DNA of 44,959 nucleotides from Verrucomicrobiia bacterium. Lineage in GTDB: Bacteria > Zixibacteria > MSB-5A5 > DSPP01. The DNA lies in contig DATLYY010000044.1 of NCBI GenBank assembly GCA_035574275.1, positions 1 to 44,959 of the forward strand, given 5' to 3'. Of the stretch, positions 14,578-23,530 are shown one piece after another. The position numbers were made by a program, and so were the translations under genes. The notes beneath the pieces are model-generated. The model searched no databases and was not told where the DNA came from. It saw only the letters and a list, made by a program, of their open reading frames with translations. Position 1 is the stretch's first letter. Every line of letters starts with the position of its first letter.

Positions 14578-15733
14578 GTGAAAGTTCTGCTGTTTTTGAT
14601 AGGACTGTTTTCTTTGGCCATCTTCTCTTCATTTCCCAAACCAACTCCCCGCCTTGAACTTTTGGATTCTACGCCACCGGATTCTGTTTTCCGCTATGAG
14701 CTGAACGATGAAGAATTGAAAGAAATAGATTTGATTTGTGGCCGGCTGAATAGAAGCATGAAAGAGAGATTTGAATTTGTTTTTTTCGCCAAATGGAAAA
14801 TACAAAATGAAATTAAAATTACTTCACCTTCACGAGGAACCGTACTATGAGGATAACAGCTGGGTAGAGGCGGCATATTTTAATGAGAAAGACAAGCAGA
14901 TTTGGTTTGATACCCTCGAAGATATTAGACCCGACGTTCCACCGAGCACCCTCACAAATGATGGGAAAAACCTAATAACGAACGATAGTTATGGTTGCGG
15001 GTTGGTTTTTTATGAAGTCCTACCCTTGCCCAAATATTTGGGAACAACTGACTGTTTTGACGCTGGTTGGGAATTTCTGGAACAAGAAGGTCTCGTCTTT
15101 GGCCTGAACGCAACCACTGCGGCTTTGTACAAGCAAGACGGCGCCCTTCTTTGGGAGAAGCCCCCAAGTCCGGATAGTGTGGAGCTTTATGACCCTAAGT
15201 TTTCCATATCTAAAAACGAAGAAGCTATCCTTGTAGGTTGGTACGATGGATTTCTTGAGGAAGCATGGCTAAGGTTGTTCACCTTAGATGGTGAAGAAAG
15301 AGGTCGAGTCAAATTCTCTACGGAACTCTTCTTTACCGGGTACCTCCGCTCAATTTTTGTTTCCTCTTTGATACGCCCATATGCCATTGCGGTTTCGGAC
15401 GGCGCTCTGGTCTGCTTCGATATGAAGTCACGACAAGAGCTTTGGGATTACAAGTATCGCAATCCCAATTGGTGGATTGGAGGTCTGGACTTTTCACCAG
15501 ATGGAAGAACAATGGCAGCTGTAATAAGCCATTGGGACCCGAAAGAAGAAAAGCCGCATATTCAATTGTTTGACACGAAGACCGGGATTCTGCAAGGCAA
15601 CTACGTCAATTTGGAAGATAGTATGAAACTTTGGCGCGAAACTTCGAAGATAGAATTCACGAAAGACGGCAAATATCTGATAGCTGCCACGCCAAAGCGA
15701 AAATATCTGTTTCGTGTCAATTATGAAAAGTAA
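14578..15733 (+). pseudogene. Beta-propeller-like exported protein, frameshifted
   Basis: Two overlapping frames make one gene. The first (GTG at 14578, to 14850) has a signal peptide (MKVLLFLIGLFSLAIFSS). The second (to 15733) carries a propeller-like body with FSPDGRTMAAV, LFDTKTG and FTKDGKYLIAA repeats. They join at a run of seven T (14780-14786). Removing one T gives a continuous reading, FEFVFSPNGKYKMKL, that fits a WD40/YVTN-style strand. Cause: a sequencing or assembly error in the homopolymer, a real frameshift, or transcriptional slippage; these cannot be separated here. The gene is AT-rich relative to its neighbours and is the only intact-length plus-strand gene in this half, suggesting transfer. 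Function unknown. Confidence 0.65.
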
Positions 15734-15775
15734 TCTTTAATCCATCCTAAGTTTTTCGTCAACAAAAGAGCAAAA

Positions 15776-15889
15776 ATGAAAAGAATAACCATGATAGCCT
15801 TCGTGATACTGCTAATCTCCGATTGGGAGCTATCAATTGCTCAAAACCAATCCTATTTCTGTCAAGAACTCTCCTGGTCGCCGAGGTAA
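15776..15889 (+). pseudogene. Signal-peptide stub cut off at a repeat block
   Basis: A 37-codon frame beginning MKRITMIAFVILLIS, with a hydrophobic core and a likely signal-peptidase site near SIA-QNQ. It stops at 15889, immediately before the triple-hairpin repeat. It lies 42 nt below the frameshifted propeller gene on the same strand and may be the 5' remnant of a second exported protein. No SD is obvious. Confidence 0.35.
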
Positions 15890-15893
15890 AGAT

Positions 15894-16068
15894 GCCTCAT
15901 CCCCGGCCCTTCTCCAGTCGTGGAGAAGGGGGGGAAAACACTCGTCCGGCCTTCTCTTTTTGCCTTTCTCCCCTCTCCACTTTGTGGAGAGGGGCCGGGG
16001 GTGAGGTGCTTTATCGGCCATTAGTTTATCCCCACCCCTAACCCCTCTCCATAAAATGGAGAGGGGAA
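15894..16068. repeat. Three tandem hairpins of one repeat family
   Basis: Three hairpins share a CCCTTCTCCA or CCCTCTCCA arm, a 4-5 nt loop and its complement: CCCTTCTCCA-GTCG-TGGAGAAGGG near 15907, CCCTCTCCA-CTTTG-TGGAGAGGG near 15970, and CCCCTCTCCAT-AAA-ATGGAGAGGGG near 16044. The outer flanks (CCTCATCCCC and GGGGGTGAGG) are also complementary. A related hairpin is at 44833-44861. The third hairpin ends 5 nt before the stop codon of the CBS-domain gene and may act as its terminator. Confidence 0.7.
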
Positions 16069-16072
16069 CAAC

Positions 16073-17344
16073 TCACTGCTTCGCCACTTCCGGAAGCACG
16101 GCCTCCAAGGCATCCTTCAGCGTGACAATGCCGGAAAGCACGTTCTTTTTATCCACCACGGGGACGGCCAGGAAATTGTACTTTATAAATAACTGCCCCA
16201 CTTTTTTGCTGGAATCCTTCAGCTTCACCTTTTTGGGATGCTTGTGCATAACGTCGGCGATTTTGGCCTCCGGCGGATGAATCAACAAGTCCCTCAACGA
16301 AAAAACCCCCAACAGCTTTTTTTCCCCATCCACTACATAGGTGTAGTAATTGCTCGCCACCCCTTTGTGATGTGCGCGAAAGTTCGCCATCCCCTCCTGC
16401 ACGGTCGCCTCCGGCCCGATGGATAAATAGCGCGAGGTCATCAAGCTCCCCGCCGTCCCCTCCTTGAAGGTCAAAAGCTCCTTCAATTCCTGCCGGGTCT
16501 GCGGCTCCACTTTTTCGATGATTTCCTTCTGGGTCTCCTTGGGCAAATCCTGCAGCAGATCCGTGGCCTCGTCCGGCTCCATTTTCTCAATCACGTCGGA
16601 GGCCTGTTCCTCGGAAAGGGTTTCGATGATGTATTTTTGATACTCCGGCTTCAACTCCTCCATCGTGTCGGCCTGAATCTCCACGTCCAGCGTGTGAAAA
16701 ACGTGTTCCCGTTTTTGCCGGTCGAGTTCCTCGATGATGTCCGCCAAGTCGGCCGGGTTCAAATCCTTCAGCCCGCGCACGCCGACGTTCAGCTTCAGCC
16801 GTTTCTTTTCCGGGTCGGAAGCCAGGGGTTGAATGTATTTCCAGGAGACCATTCGCTCGGGCAAAACGTAGGAAAAAAGCCACTGCGTGGCGGCATCCAC
16901 CAATCTCGTCCATCCAAGCCGGCGGAGAATGCCGCGGAAACCGACGTCCACGTGCACCAGCCGCAGTTCCCCCTTGTTGATGAGAAAATGCAGGTCGTTG
17001 GCCCGTTCAATCTTCGAGCCAAAGGTATCCACCACCTGTTTATCGAGAACCTCGTCCCGCAAAAGCACCTGCGCCGGGTTGACGGAAAGGGGGCGCAAAT
17101 ACTCCGCCGCATCCGCTTTCGCCACGAGCCGGGGGCCGTCCAGTTGCGCAATCTGCTTCCAATCCAGCTCCCAATACCCCTTTTTCCATCGCGACTTCAG
17201 CACCACCCGCTCCACATTGGGAAAAAGCTCGTCCAGAACGACCGCCACGTCCATCAGCCGTCCAAGCGTTCGCCCGTTCTCATCCAGAACAGTCCGCCCC
17301 AAGAGCTCCGAAAAAAAAATGAACGTCTGTATTTCGCTGTTCAT
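16073..17344 (-). CDS. PRC-barrel / MgtE-N / CBS domain protein
   Basis: A 423-residue soluble protein. Residues 1-145 look like two PRC-barrel modules (FFSELLGRTVLDENGRTLGRLMDVA, read as FFSELLGRTVLDENGR then TLGRLMDVA). Residues 195-295 are an MgtE intracellular N-domain of superhelical repeats (LNPADLADIIEELD, MEPDEATDLLQDLP). Residues 300-423 are a CBS pair (YLSIGPEATVQEG, then FLAVPVVDKKNVLSGIV). The transmembrane part of MgtE is missing, so this is a sensor or regulator of divalent-cation transport rather than a channel; similar proteins accompany Nramp-type transporters. ATG 17344 overlaps the stop of the PHP gene (ATGA), which decides the start over the longer frame from 17488. It is last in the long minus-strand run. 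Confidence 0.85.
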   Translation of the reverse strand: MNSEIQTFIFFSELLGRTVLDENGRTLGRLMDVAVVLDELFPNVERVVLKSRWKKGYWELDWKQIAQLDGPRLVAKADAAEYLRPLSVNPAQVLLRDEVLDKQVVDTFGSKIERANDLHFLINKGELRLVHVDVGFRGILRRLGWTRLVDAATQWLFSYVLPERMVSWKYIQPLASDPEKKRLKLNVGVRGLKDLNPADLADIIEELDRQKREHVFHTLDVEIQADTMEELKPEYQKYIIETLSEEQASDVIEKMEPDEATDLLQDLPKETQKEIIEKVEPQTRQELKELLTFKEGTAGSLMTSRYLSIGPEATVQEGMANFRAHHKGVASNYYTYVVDGEKKLLGVFSLRDLLIHPPEAKIADVMHKHPKKVKLKDSSKKVGQLFIKYNFLAVPVVDKKNVLSGIVTLKDALEAVLPEVAKQ

Positions 17345-18384
17345 TGCCCTTTTCCGGTCAGGCGAATGTGGTTTGAGTATATCCAGCCCTTGTTCCCTTT
17401 CAAAACCTCGATTCGGTACAGCCCCGGCTGGCGGGTCTGGTAAATAAAATCGCTCCCTTCCGCCTCCTTGACCACCTGCCCATCGCAAATCAAACGGAAA
17501 GTCCCCCGCTTGGGGGCTTTTGCGGAAAGGTTCACCAGCCCCTCTATTTCCATCTCCTCCCCGATTATCGCCTCGTTCCCCTTTTGCTCCGCCTTGAATT
17601 CGAACCCCCGGGCATCCCCCCAGCGAAAATTGGAGCCGTACACGCTGCAGTTGCGAAACGCGTCCAAGAGTTCCTCTTTGGCCAACTCGAACTTCTGGGA
17701 AAGCGGCTTGCGCAACATTAAATTTGTCCGCAGCGCCTTGAACTTAACTTCGTACGGAAAAATCCGCACATGAATCGGGCCGAAAATTTTATGCCGAAAA
17801 GCATGGGCATCGGCGGACATTATCCCGCAAACTTTTTGTTTTTGACTCAACCGGTCCCAGATTTCCAAAACCTCTTTTTTGGGCGTCACCAAAAACCGCC
17901 GCGGGGAAAAAAGCATCAGGGGACGGTTGGCGGGGGTCAGATGCTCCATCCATTCCGACATATGGTTCCACAGCTCGATGCCGTGAAACCCCTCCGCTTT
18001 CCAGGCCGTCCAGGGATAAAGCCCGTACTGTGGCAAAACCTGCCGGGTTTCAATCGGATGGGCGATGATGCCGACGCCGCCCCGGCGGGCCACTTCCGCC
18101 ACATACTCTTCCGCCGAAACGCCGAACGGAATCGTTTCCTTCAAATTAAACGCCAAAAAATGATTCTTATTGTCCCGGTCGTTGATTTCGCAGCCGATGA
18201 TTGTCAAGGTCTTGTCGTGCCACCCCTCCTTCCCCTCTTTCAATTTCTTCAGCGTATTGTGGTCGGAAAACATCATAAAATCCAGCCCGCTTTCCTGCCC
18301 GATTTTGAGCACTTCGTCAAACGGCAAAGTCCCATCCGAATCCGTGGTGTGAATGTGAATGACGCCGGAGTAATGGTAATACAT
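17341..18384 (-). CDS. PHP-domain metal-dependent phosphoesterase
   Basis: A 347-residue PHP-superfamily protein. Metal ligands are visible in order: HIHTTDSDG (His10, His12, Asp17), SDHN (Asp41, His42), Glu66 in GCEIND, His109 in IIAHP, and Asp192/His194 in SADAHAF. This matches the trinuclear-metal PHP family that hydrolyses phosphoesters, such as nucleoside phosphates or histidinol phosphate. A beta-rich C-terminal domain (about 265-347) follows. The start overlaps the MFS stop (TGATG) and the end overlaps the CBS-domain start, so it is translationally coupled on both sides. Substrate unknown; the lack of his genes argues against histidinol phosphatase. Confidence 0.88.
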   Translation of the reverse strand: MYYHYSGVIHIHTTDSDGTLPFDEVLKIGQESGLDFMMFSDHNTLKKLKEGKEGWHDKTLTIIGCEINDRDNKNHFLAFNLKETIPFGVSAEEYVAEVARRGGVGIIAHPIETRQVLPQYGLYPWTAWKAEGFHGIELWNHMSEWMEHLTPANRPLMLFSPRRFLVTPKKEVLEIWDRLSQKQKVCGIMSADAHAFRHKIFGPIHVRIFPYEVKFKALRTNLMLRKPLSQKFELAKEELLDAFRNCSVYGSNFRWGDARGFEFKAEQKGNEAIIGEEMEIEGLVNLSAKAPKRGTFRLICDGQVVKEAEGSDFIYQTRQPGLYRIEVLKGNKGWIYSNHIRLTGKGQ

Positions 18385-19607
18385 CAGGATTGGCTCTCTT
18401 TCGGCATTTTCAAATAGATTAAAAAGCCAAAAAGAACCATCAAGTCAAGCGCCAAAACGGCGGCCCGGTAGGAGCCGCTGCCGGCAAGCGGAAGCTTTAC
18501 CACCAGCCCCCAGATAATCGGCCCGACGATGGCGGCGGCCCGCCCGGAAAGGGAGTACAGGCCGAAGAACTGTCCAAGTTTTTCTTTTGGGACAAGTTGG
18601 GCCAAAAGCGGTCGGGAGCTTGTCCAAGTGGCTCCCAAAAACATACCGACAAAACCACCAAGGACATAGAAGACCCAAACGCTCGGTGCAAAGGCAATGG
18701 CCGCCAAGGCCAGAAGCCACCCCAAAAAAACTATTTTCAAAGTTTTTCGCGGCCCGATTTTATCCGTCACCCACCCCGCCAAGAAAGCCCCTGCGATGGC
18801 CGCCGTGGTCGCCAGCGCCAGATAATTGGTCTTCACGTTGTCCGGGATGGCATACACTTTTTGCATATAGACGGCCATATAAATGATTATTGTGACGACA
18901 GCGTCTTCCAGCAAAAAATCTGCAATCAAAAACCGTGTAAGCCCCGGATACTGCCGGGTTTCTTTCAGGATTTTCCAAAGGTTAAAAGAATATGTCGGCG
19001 CCACCAGGCTCCCCTTGGCGTGGCGCGTATGTCGGGCCAGATAAAAAATGGGGGTCGAGAAAAGAAGAAATAGGATAGCCGTCGGAATGAACGCATCCGC
19101 CCGTGTCCCGTCCGCCACAAACGGTCGAACCAGATACAATCCGGCAATAGTGCCGAAATATCCCAACCCTACACCGATGCCAGAGGTCTTCCCCATCCCC
19201 ATCTCTTTGGAAACCTCCGGCAAAAGCGAATTGTAGAAGACGATTCCCCCTTCAAAAAAATAATTTGCGACGCCAAAAAGAACCAAAGCAAATATGGCCA
19301 TCGTTGCGACCGGTAACGCTGAATTGCCAAGAAATCCCAGCCCTGTTGTGGTGGCGATGCAAATCAAGGTAAAAATTACCAGAAACCGGTGATGGTACAA
19401 ATGTTTGTCCGCCAGCGAGCCGAGAATGGGAAGCGTCAAAGCCACCGCCAGCATAGAAAGTGAATAGGATAAACTGTACGAAAGCTCCTTCTGCCCCAAG
19501 TCAAATATGACCCACTGGGCGAAGTAAAGTGAGACCACGTTCATCGAAAAAATGGTGTTGGCAAAATCGTAGCTCGCCCACGCCCATATTTTCCAGGGCA
19601 GTTTCAT
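18384..19607 (-). CDS. MFS transporter, UMF1 / Atg22-like family
   Basis: A 407-residue polytopic membrane protein with about 12 hydrophobic segments. The N-terminus WAWASYDFANTIFSM is the hallmark of the UMF1 (vacuole effluxer Atg22-like) branch of the major facilitator superfamily; GSLADK and WVTDKIGPRK are the paired cytoplasmic-loop motifs. Substrate is unknown; Atg22 exports amino acids in yeast. I chose ATG 19607 over the frame from 19700 because it is 1 nt from the preceding stop codon and begins at the family N-terminus. It sits between the outer-membrane barrel gene and the PHP gene in the long run. Confidence 0.85.
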   Translation of the reverse strand: MKLPWKIWAWASYDFANTIFSMNVVSLYFAQWVIFDLGQKELSYSLSYSLSMLAVALTLPILGSLADKHLYHHRFLVIFTLICIATTTGLGFLGNSALPVATMAIFALVLFGVANYFFEGGIVFYNSLLPEVSKEMGMGKTSGIGVGLGYFGTIAGLYLVRPFVADGTRADAFIPTAILFLLFSTPIFYLARHTRHAKGSLVAPTYSFNLWKILKETRQYPGLTRFLIADFLLEDAVVTIIIYMAVYMQKVYAIPDNVKTNYLALATTAAIAGAFLAGWVTDKIGPRKTLKIVFLGWLLALAAIAFAPSVWVFYVLGGFVGMFLGATWTSSRPLLAQLVPKEKLGQFFGLYSLSGRAAAIVGPIIWGLVVKLPLAGSGSYRAAVLALDLMVLFGFLIYLKMPKESQS

Positions 19608-19608
19608 T

Positions 19609-21456
19609 CTAATCCCACAAATTCCAGTTGAACCCGAAAAACCACGACCGCCCCGGCTGCGGCATTGACCCCCGCAGGAAGTATCGCCGGTCAAAAACAT
19701 TTTCTATGGAGTAGAAGAAATTGAAATGTTTGACTGCACCGATGGCCTTGATATGCACCAAGCCAGCCTCCTGCCGAAAGGTGGAAAGGTCGAGGTCTTC
19801 ATCGAACCCGGAGAAATAATGCAGCATCGGAACGAAGCGAAAGGAAAGCGATTTAATCGGTTTCAACTCCGGCGTTGTCCATCGTAAATAAGCTCGGTGC
19901 TCGGCCGAAAGCGGCAGGCCGACTTCATCCAAACGGTCGCGTAAAGCCCGCAAGGCGTACCCGCCTTTCCAATCGCCCAAAAATTTTAATACAAATCCGC
20001 TTTCTATTCCACCCCCTTCCACACCCCGAAAGCTCGGTTGCCAATTTCCCGCAACGTTTTCCCAAACCAGATAATCATCACTTCTTTCAGCTATCAGGGA
20101 AAAACCACCGGCAAAATGCTTGGTTTCGATTTTATAAGCAAAGTTCAGCCGGTTGCTCCGCTCCGGGGGGCCGGAATTGGGAAGTTCCGAATATGTTCCG
20201 ACATCAACCGGTTCGAAAAATCGGTCAAAAACCGACGGATAAATCACCTGACTGGATGCCGTGACAAAAACGGTTTGATGGGTACCCAACGAACGGGATA
20301 ACCCCGCCCACCCCTCCGGTTTGGGAGATTCAAGACGGGTCTCCGAGACCTGCCCGATAACCGAAAAGATGGTTTTATCATCCAATTTGGCCGCCCAAAC
20401 CGCTCCCAGCCGGACTTGCCAGTCATCCGCCCGGCCCGGATGTTGGTTTAGAATGGTGGCGTTTGCGTTGGCATAAAGCTTGGCAAGCGAGCGACGTGAC
20501 TCCCGGCTCAAACCAATTCCAAAAAAAGGCCTTCTTTCCTCCACCCGCCGACGCAGAGTGGAATCGGTGGATAGAATCTTCTGGTCTGTGCGCTGATAGC
20601 GCAGATCGGCCTCCACTCTCATTTTGGCCGAAAGCCGGCCATCCATTTTGAAAAAGAAGGCGTCCCGCCGGAAGTTTTTCCCCAAATACGGGTCGGGAAT
20701 ACCGGTAAGAGGAACAATCTTCCCCAAATCCCGGTCCAGTTCATAGCCGCCCCGCCAACGGTTCTTGGAACCGTCCGGATTCTCAATGGACAAATGATAG
20801 TTCTGCACTTCGGTTTGGTCGTTCAATCCGGTACTGTCACGGTTCCTAAAACCGCCCACTCCCCGGACGAACGCTTTGTTGCCGAGGGGTCGGCGAATAT
20901 CGAAAATGGCCGTGGACTGGATGGTGGATGAAAACGGATTGGCGTTCTCGTTGCGCTTGTTGTACCGCGCCGAAACCAGCGGCTGTTTGATATCTGCCGG
21001 AGCGCTGTGAATGTAAATGGAGGCCGGCGCTTGCGCACCAAAAAGGAATGAGGCCAGCGGATGGTCGAAAAAGCTGACCGAATCCGCCTGCTCGAACTGC
21101 ATTGGTGTCAAATCGGTCTCGGAGGATTGCGGGTAGTTCAAATAAATCGGCGCGCGGCTCTGCCCCTCATACAAAATCTCCTCCCCCTTCCCAATCCGTC
21201 CCCAGTTGGAAAACCCCCGTTTCTGGCCGAAGGGCCCAAGTGAAAAAATGTCTATGGAGGGCTTGAAAAAAAGTAGCGCCGCCAAGTCTTCGGGATTGTA
21301 GAAATTGGTTTCCTCCCGGCCAAGCTGGATGGGGCTGGAAAAAGCCGAAAGCAGTTCCTCTTGAATAAACTTCGATTGGGCGGTATCGTCCTCCGAAGCC
21401 AAACAAAAAGCCGCTCCAAAATAAAGGCACCCCGCAAGAATAAGAGCGGCTTTCAA
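19609..21456 (-). CDS. TonB-dependent receptor-like outer-membrane barrel
   Basis: A 615-residue exported protein: signal peptide at 1-20 (MKAALILAGCLYFGAAFCLA), then a region resembling a reduced plug (about 50-160), then alternating aromatic/polar beta-strands to the C-terminus WFFGFNWNLWD. The last residues match the terminal strand of TonB-dependent receptors, although these usually end in Phe/Trp rather than Asp. I see no clear TonB box and the plug seems short, so it may be a degenerate receptor or a porin-like relative. It follows the secreted metalloprotease gene by 5 nt and precedes the MFS transporter by 1 nt, suggesting coordinated uptake of a substrate across both membranes. Confidence 0.7.
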   Translation of the reverse strand: MKAALILAGCLYFGAAFCLASEDDTAQSKFIQEELLSAFSSPIQLGREETNFYNPEDLAALLFFKPSIDIFSLGPFGQKRGFSNWGRIGKGEEILYEGQSRAPIYLNYPQSSETDLTPMQFEQADSVSFFDHPLASFLFGAQAPASIYIHSAPADIKQPLVSARYNKRNENANPFSSTIQSTAIFDIRRPLGNKAFVRGVGGFRNRDSTGLNDQTEVQNYHLSIENPDGSKNRWRGGYELDRDLGKIVPLTGIPDPYLGKNFRRDAFFFKMDGRLSAKMRVEADLRYQRTDQKILSTDSTLRRRVEERRPFFGIGLSRESRRSLAKLYANANATILNQHPGRADDWQVRLGAVWAAKLDDKTIFSVIGQVSETRLESPKPEGWAGLSRSLGTHQTVFVTASSQVIYPSVFDRFFEPVDVGTYSELPNSGPPERSNRLNFAYKIETKHFAGGFSLIAERSDDYLVWENVAGNWQPSFRGVEGGGIESGFVLKFLGDWKGGYALRALRDRLDEVGLPLSAEHRAYLRWTTPELKPIKSLSFRFVPMLHYFSGFDEDLDLSTFRQEAGLVHIKAIGAVKHFNFFYSIENVFDRRYFLRGSMPQPGRSWFFGFNWNLWD

Positions 21457-21461
21457 ACCAA

Positions 21462-23507
21462 TCAGCGGATTAAAGCGATTTTGGAAACCTTCTCAACCTT
21501 TCGGGAAGTCCCTTTTTCCTTCATGATAATCTTGCAGAAATACACCCCGGACGACACCGGCTCGTTGCTCCCGTTCCGCCCGGCCCAGTTGACCGTCTCC
21601 GAATAGGGAAATCCCCCCTGTAGTTCGTAATCCTTTTGATAGACGATTTCTCCGGAGGTCGAAAAGATCAAAAGTGAGATATCCCACGTGCCGGAAAGCG
21701 AATCCAAGTCGATGGGGAACTTCACGTAGGGATCGATTTGCGTCCGGAATGGGTTCGGGCGCCCTTCAACAATCTGCGTAACACCCGGCGGGGCGGCGCT
21801 GTCCACATTGGCCGAATAGGCATAGGCGGAGTTCTGCCGGATGGAACCCGCGGGCAAAAGCTCGCTGTTGGTCACCATTACCACGATTTCGGTATAGTTG
21901 CCGAAGTCCCCAAAAAAGACCTCCGGTATTTTCCCGGAAGGATCGGTGGCCTGGTTGCTCAAAAAAGTGTAGGTGCGGCTGCCCGTGTTGTATCCCACGG
22001 CGCTTGCAAACCATGGCGCCGCCCGCGAGGTGTCCGAAACAAGGGCAAATTCCATGAACGAACCGCCCCCGGGATTCTGCAAATTCAAATACGAAGCGCC
22101 AAGATCTTCCAAATCGTTCACGCAGTTTATCACGCTAATGCTGGTCGGCTGGTAGGGCACAAACCGGCAAGGCGGGCATTTGGTACTGCAGGGAAACCCC
22201 ACCGTGTTTACGTTGCAGGGGGCGCAGAAAAATTTTATGACGTTGGGATGGCACTGATTGCATGGGATAAAAACTTCCGGATGTTGGGTCGGATAATTGG
22301 AGGTGGAATCAACCTCGTCATACAATTCAAACGTCGGCCAGGCGGCGGCCTCACTGCCGTATAGCGTATCCGGGGCGTTCAGGGGGACTTTTCCCCCTAC
22401 AAAATAATTCCAGCGGTAAAATTCCTGCAGGGAGGAAATGAAATTGGAACCTTCGGAACCCAGCGCATAGTCAAGTGCGGCAAAAAGGTTGAATCCGGTA
22501 ACGGTGGCCATCCGCTCCCAAGCACGCCGCACGACAGAGTAGCCGTAGGAGGGGTTTGGGAACCGCTTGGACAAATAAATTCCGTAAATCCCCAGAGCAT
22601 ACGGCCGAAAGGCCCGGTACGGGTCCCCCCCGAAATTCTGCGAAAAGCTTCGGAAAGAAAGCTGCGGTGCATCAAACCAAAACGGCAAATACTGGATGTA
22701 ATCGTTGATTTCGTTGTACATCTGTTCTTCCATCCAGACCGCCGAGGCCTCGTACCAGTACGGTTTTACATCTCCTCCCACTGCTTCCGCGCCATAAACC
22801 GTATAAGCGAACTGGATGGCGTGAAAAAACTCGTGCGCCGCCGTAACTCGGATGGCCCGGCGCGGCCCGTCCGGGTCGGTATAGCCCGGAATACCTGCAT
22901 AATCATTGTCCAAAACAATAAAGGCTGTAGCGCGCCTTCCCAGAAACGGCCCACCAACTGAATCAGGAGCTGTGTAACCCAAAATCGAACCGCCGAGTTC
23001 ATCTAAATAGACGTCAAATAAGCCATTTCCACCGTTTGGGGTGTAGAAGTTGTCACTCACCGGAGGAAAAAAGCCCAACTGGATTACCTCCTTGTTCCAA
23101 ATGGAATCCAGAACAAACCCGAGCGTGTCCACCCAGTCCGGAACCCCGTTCAAGTTTGCATCGATGAGCGCGTTGCGCACCGCTCCGGAGCCGGTGGTAT
23201 CATAATGAATTCGGAATCGGCCGGAAGGGGGATCGTAGCTTTTCTGCAGAACGGGCCGGGCAAAAAGTGCGGGGCTCAAGGTCCTTTGCGCCTGCGGCGA
23301 AAGTTCGCTGAAACGCTGTTTGGCCTCCATCAAGGTCGGCGTACCGCAGATGCGATGAACGGGGATGGTGTCGGGTAATTCCAGTACAGTTTGCCCCAAA
23401 ACGGCCTGCACATTTTCGACGATTAACTGCTCTTGCTGGGTTGTTATGGCGGAAGCAGATATGACCAATAAAAAAAACAAAGCGGCAGTGGAAAACAGTC
23501 GTTTCAT
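21462..23507 (-). CDS. Secreted MXAN_6640-type metalloprotease with sorting domain
   Basis: A 681-residue exported protein: signal peptide (MKRLFSTAALFFLLVISASA), then a zinc-protease domain with HEFFH (His225, Glu226, His229) and WYEASAVWMEE downstream supplying a third ligand (Glu253), the gluzincin arrangement of the MXAN_6640 family. The middle contains several Cys pairs (CNQCHPNV, CAPCNV, CSTKCPPC). The C-terminal 90 residues form a FlgD-like Ig / type A sorting module starting at NPFRTQIDPYVKF and including GEIVYQKDYELQ and SSGVYFCKI. AGGAG 5 nt before ATG 23507 decides the start. It is likely anchored to or released from the cell surface. Confidence 0.85.
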   Translation of the reverse strand: MKRLFSTAALFFLLVISASAITTQQEQLIVENVQAVLGQTVLELPDTIPVHRICGTPTLMEAKQRFSELSPQAQRTLSPALFARPVLQKSYDPPSGRFRIHYDTTGSGAVRNALIDANLNGVPDWVDTLGFVLDSIWNKEVIQLGFFPPVSDNFYTPNGGNGLFDVYLDELGGSILGYTAPDSVGGPFLGRRATAFIVLDNDYAGIPGYTDPDGPRRAIRVTAAHEFFHAIQFAYTVYGAEAVGGDVKPYWYEASAVWMEEQMYNEINDYIQYLPFWFDAPQLSFRSFSQNFGGDPYRAFRPYALGIYGIYLSKRFPNPSYGYSVVRRAWERMATVTGFNLFAALDYALGSEGSNFISSLQEFYRWNYFVGGKVPLNAPDTLYGSEAAAWPTFELYDEVDSTSNYPTQHPEVFIPCNQCHPNVIKFFCAPCNVNTVGFPCSTKCPPCRFVPYQPTSISVINCVNDLEDLGASYLNLQNPGGGSFMEFALVSDTSRAAPWFASAVGYNTGSRTYTFLSNQATDPSGKIPEVFFGDFGNYTEIVVMVTNSELLPAGSIRQNSAYAYSANVDSAAPPGVTQIVEGRPNPFRTQIDPYVKFPIDLDSLSGTWDISLLIFSTSGEIVYQKDYELQGGFPYSETVNWAGRNGSNEPVSSGVYFCKIIMKEKGTSRKVEKVSKIALIR

Positions 23508-23530
23508 AAGCTCCTCGAATTTAAGCCCGT

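Larger units (their letters stand above)
15734..16072. other. Gap with gene stub and triple-hairpin repeat
   Basis: This 339-nt convergent gap separates the plus-strand propeller gene from the minus-strand CBS-domain gene. It contains the 37-codon stub and the repeat block at 15894-16068. No RNA gene is seen. Confidence 0.7.
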
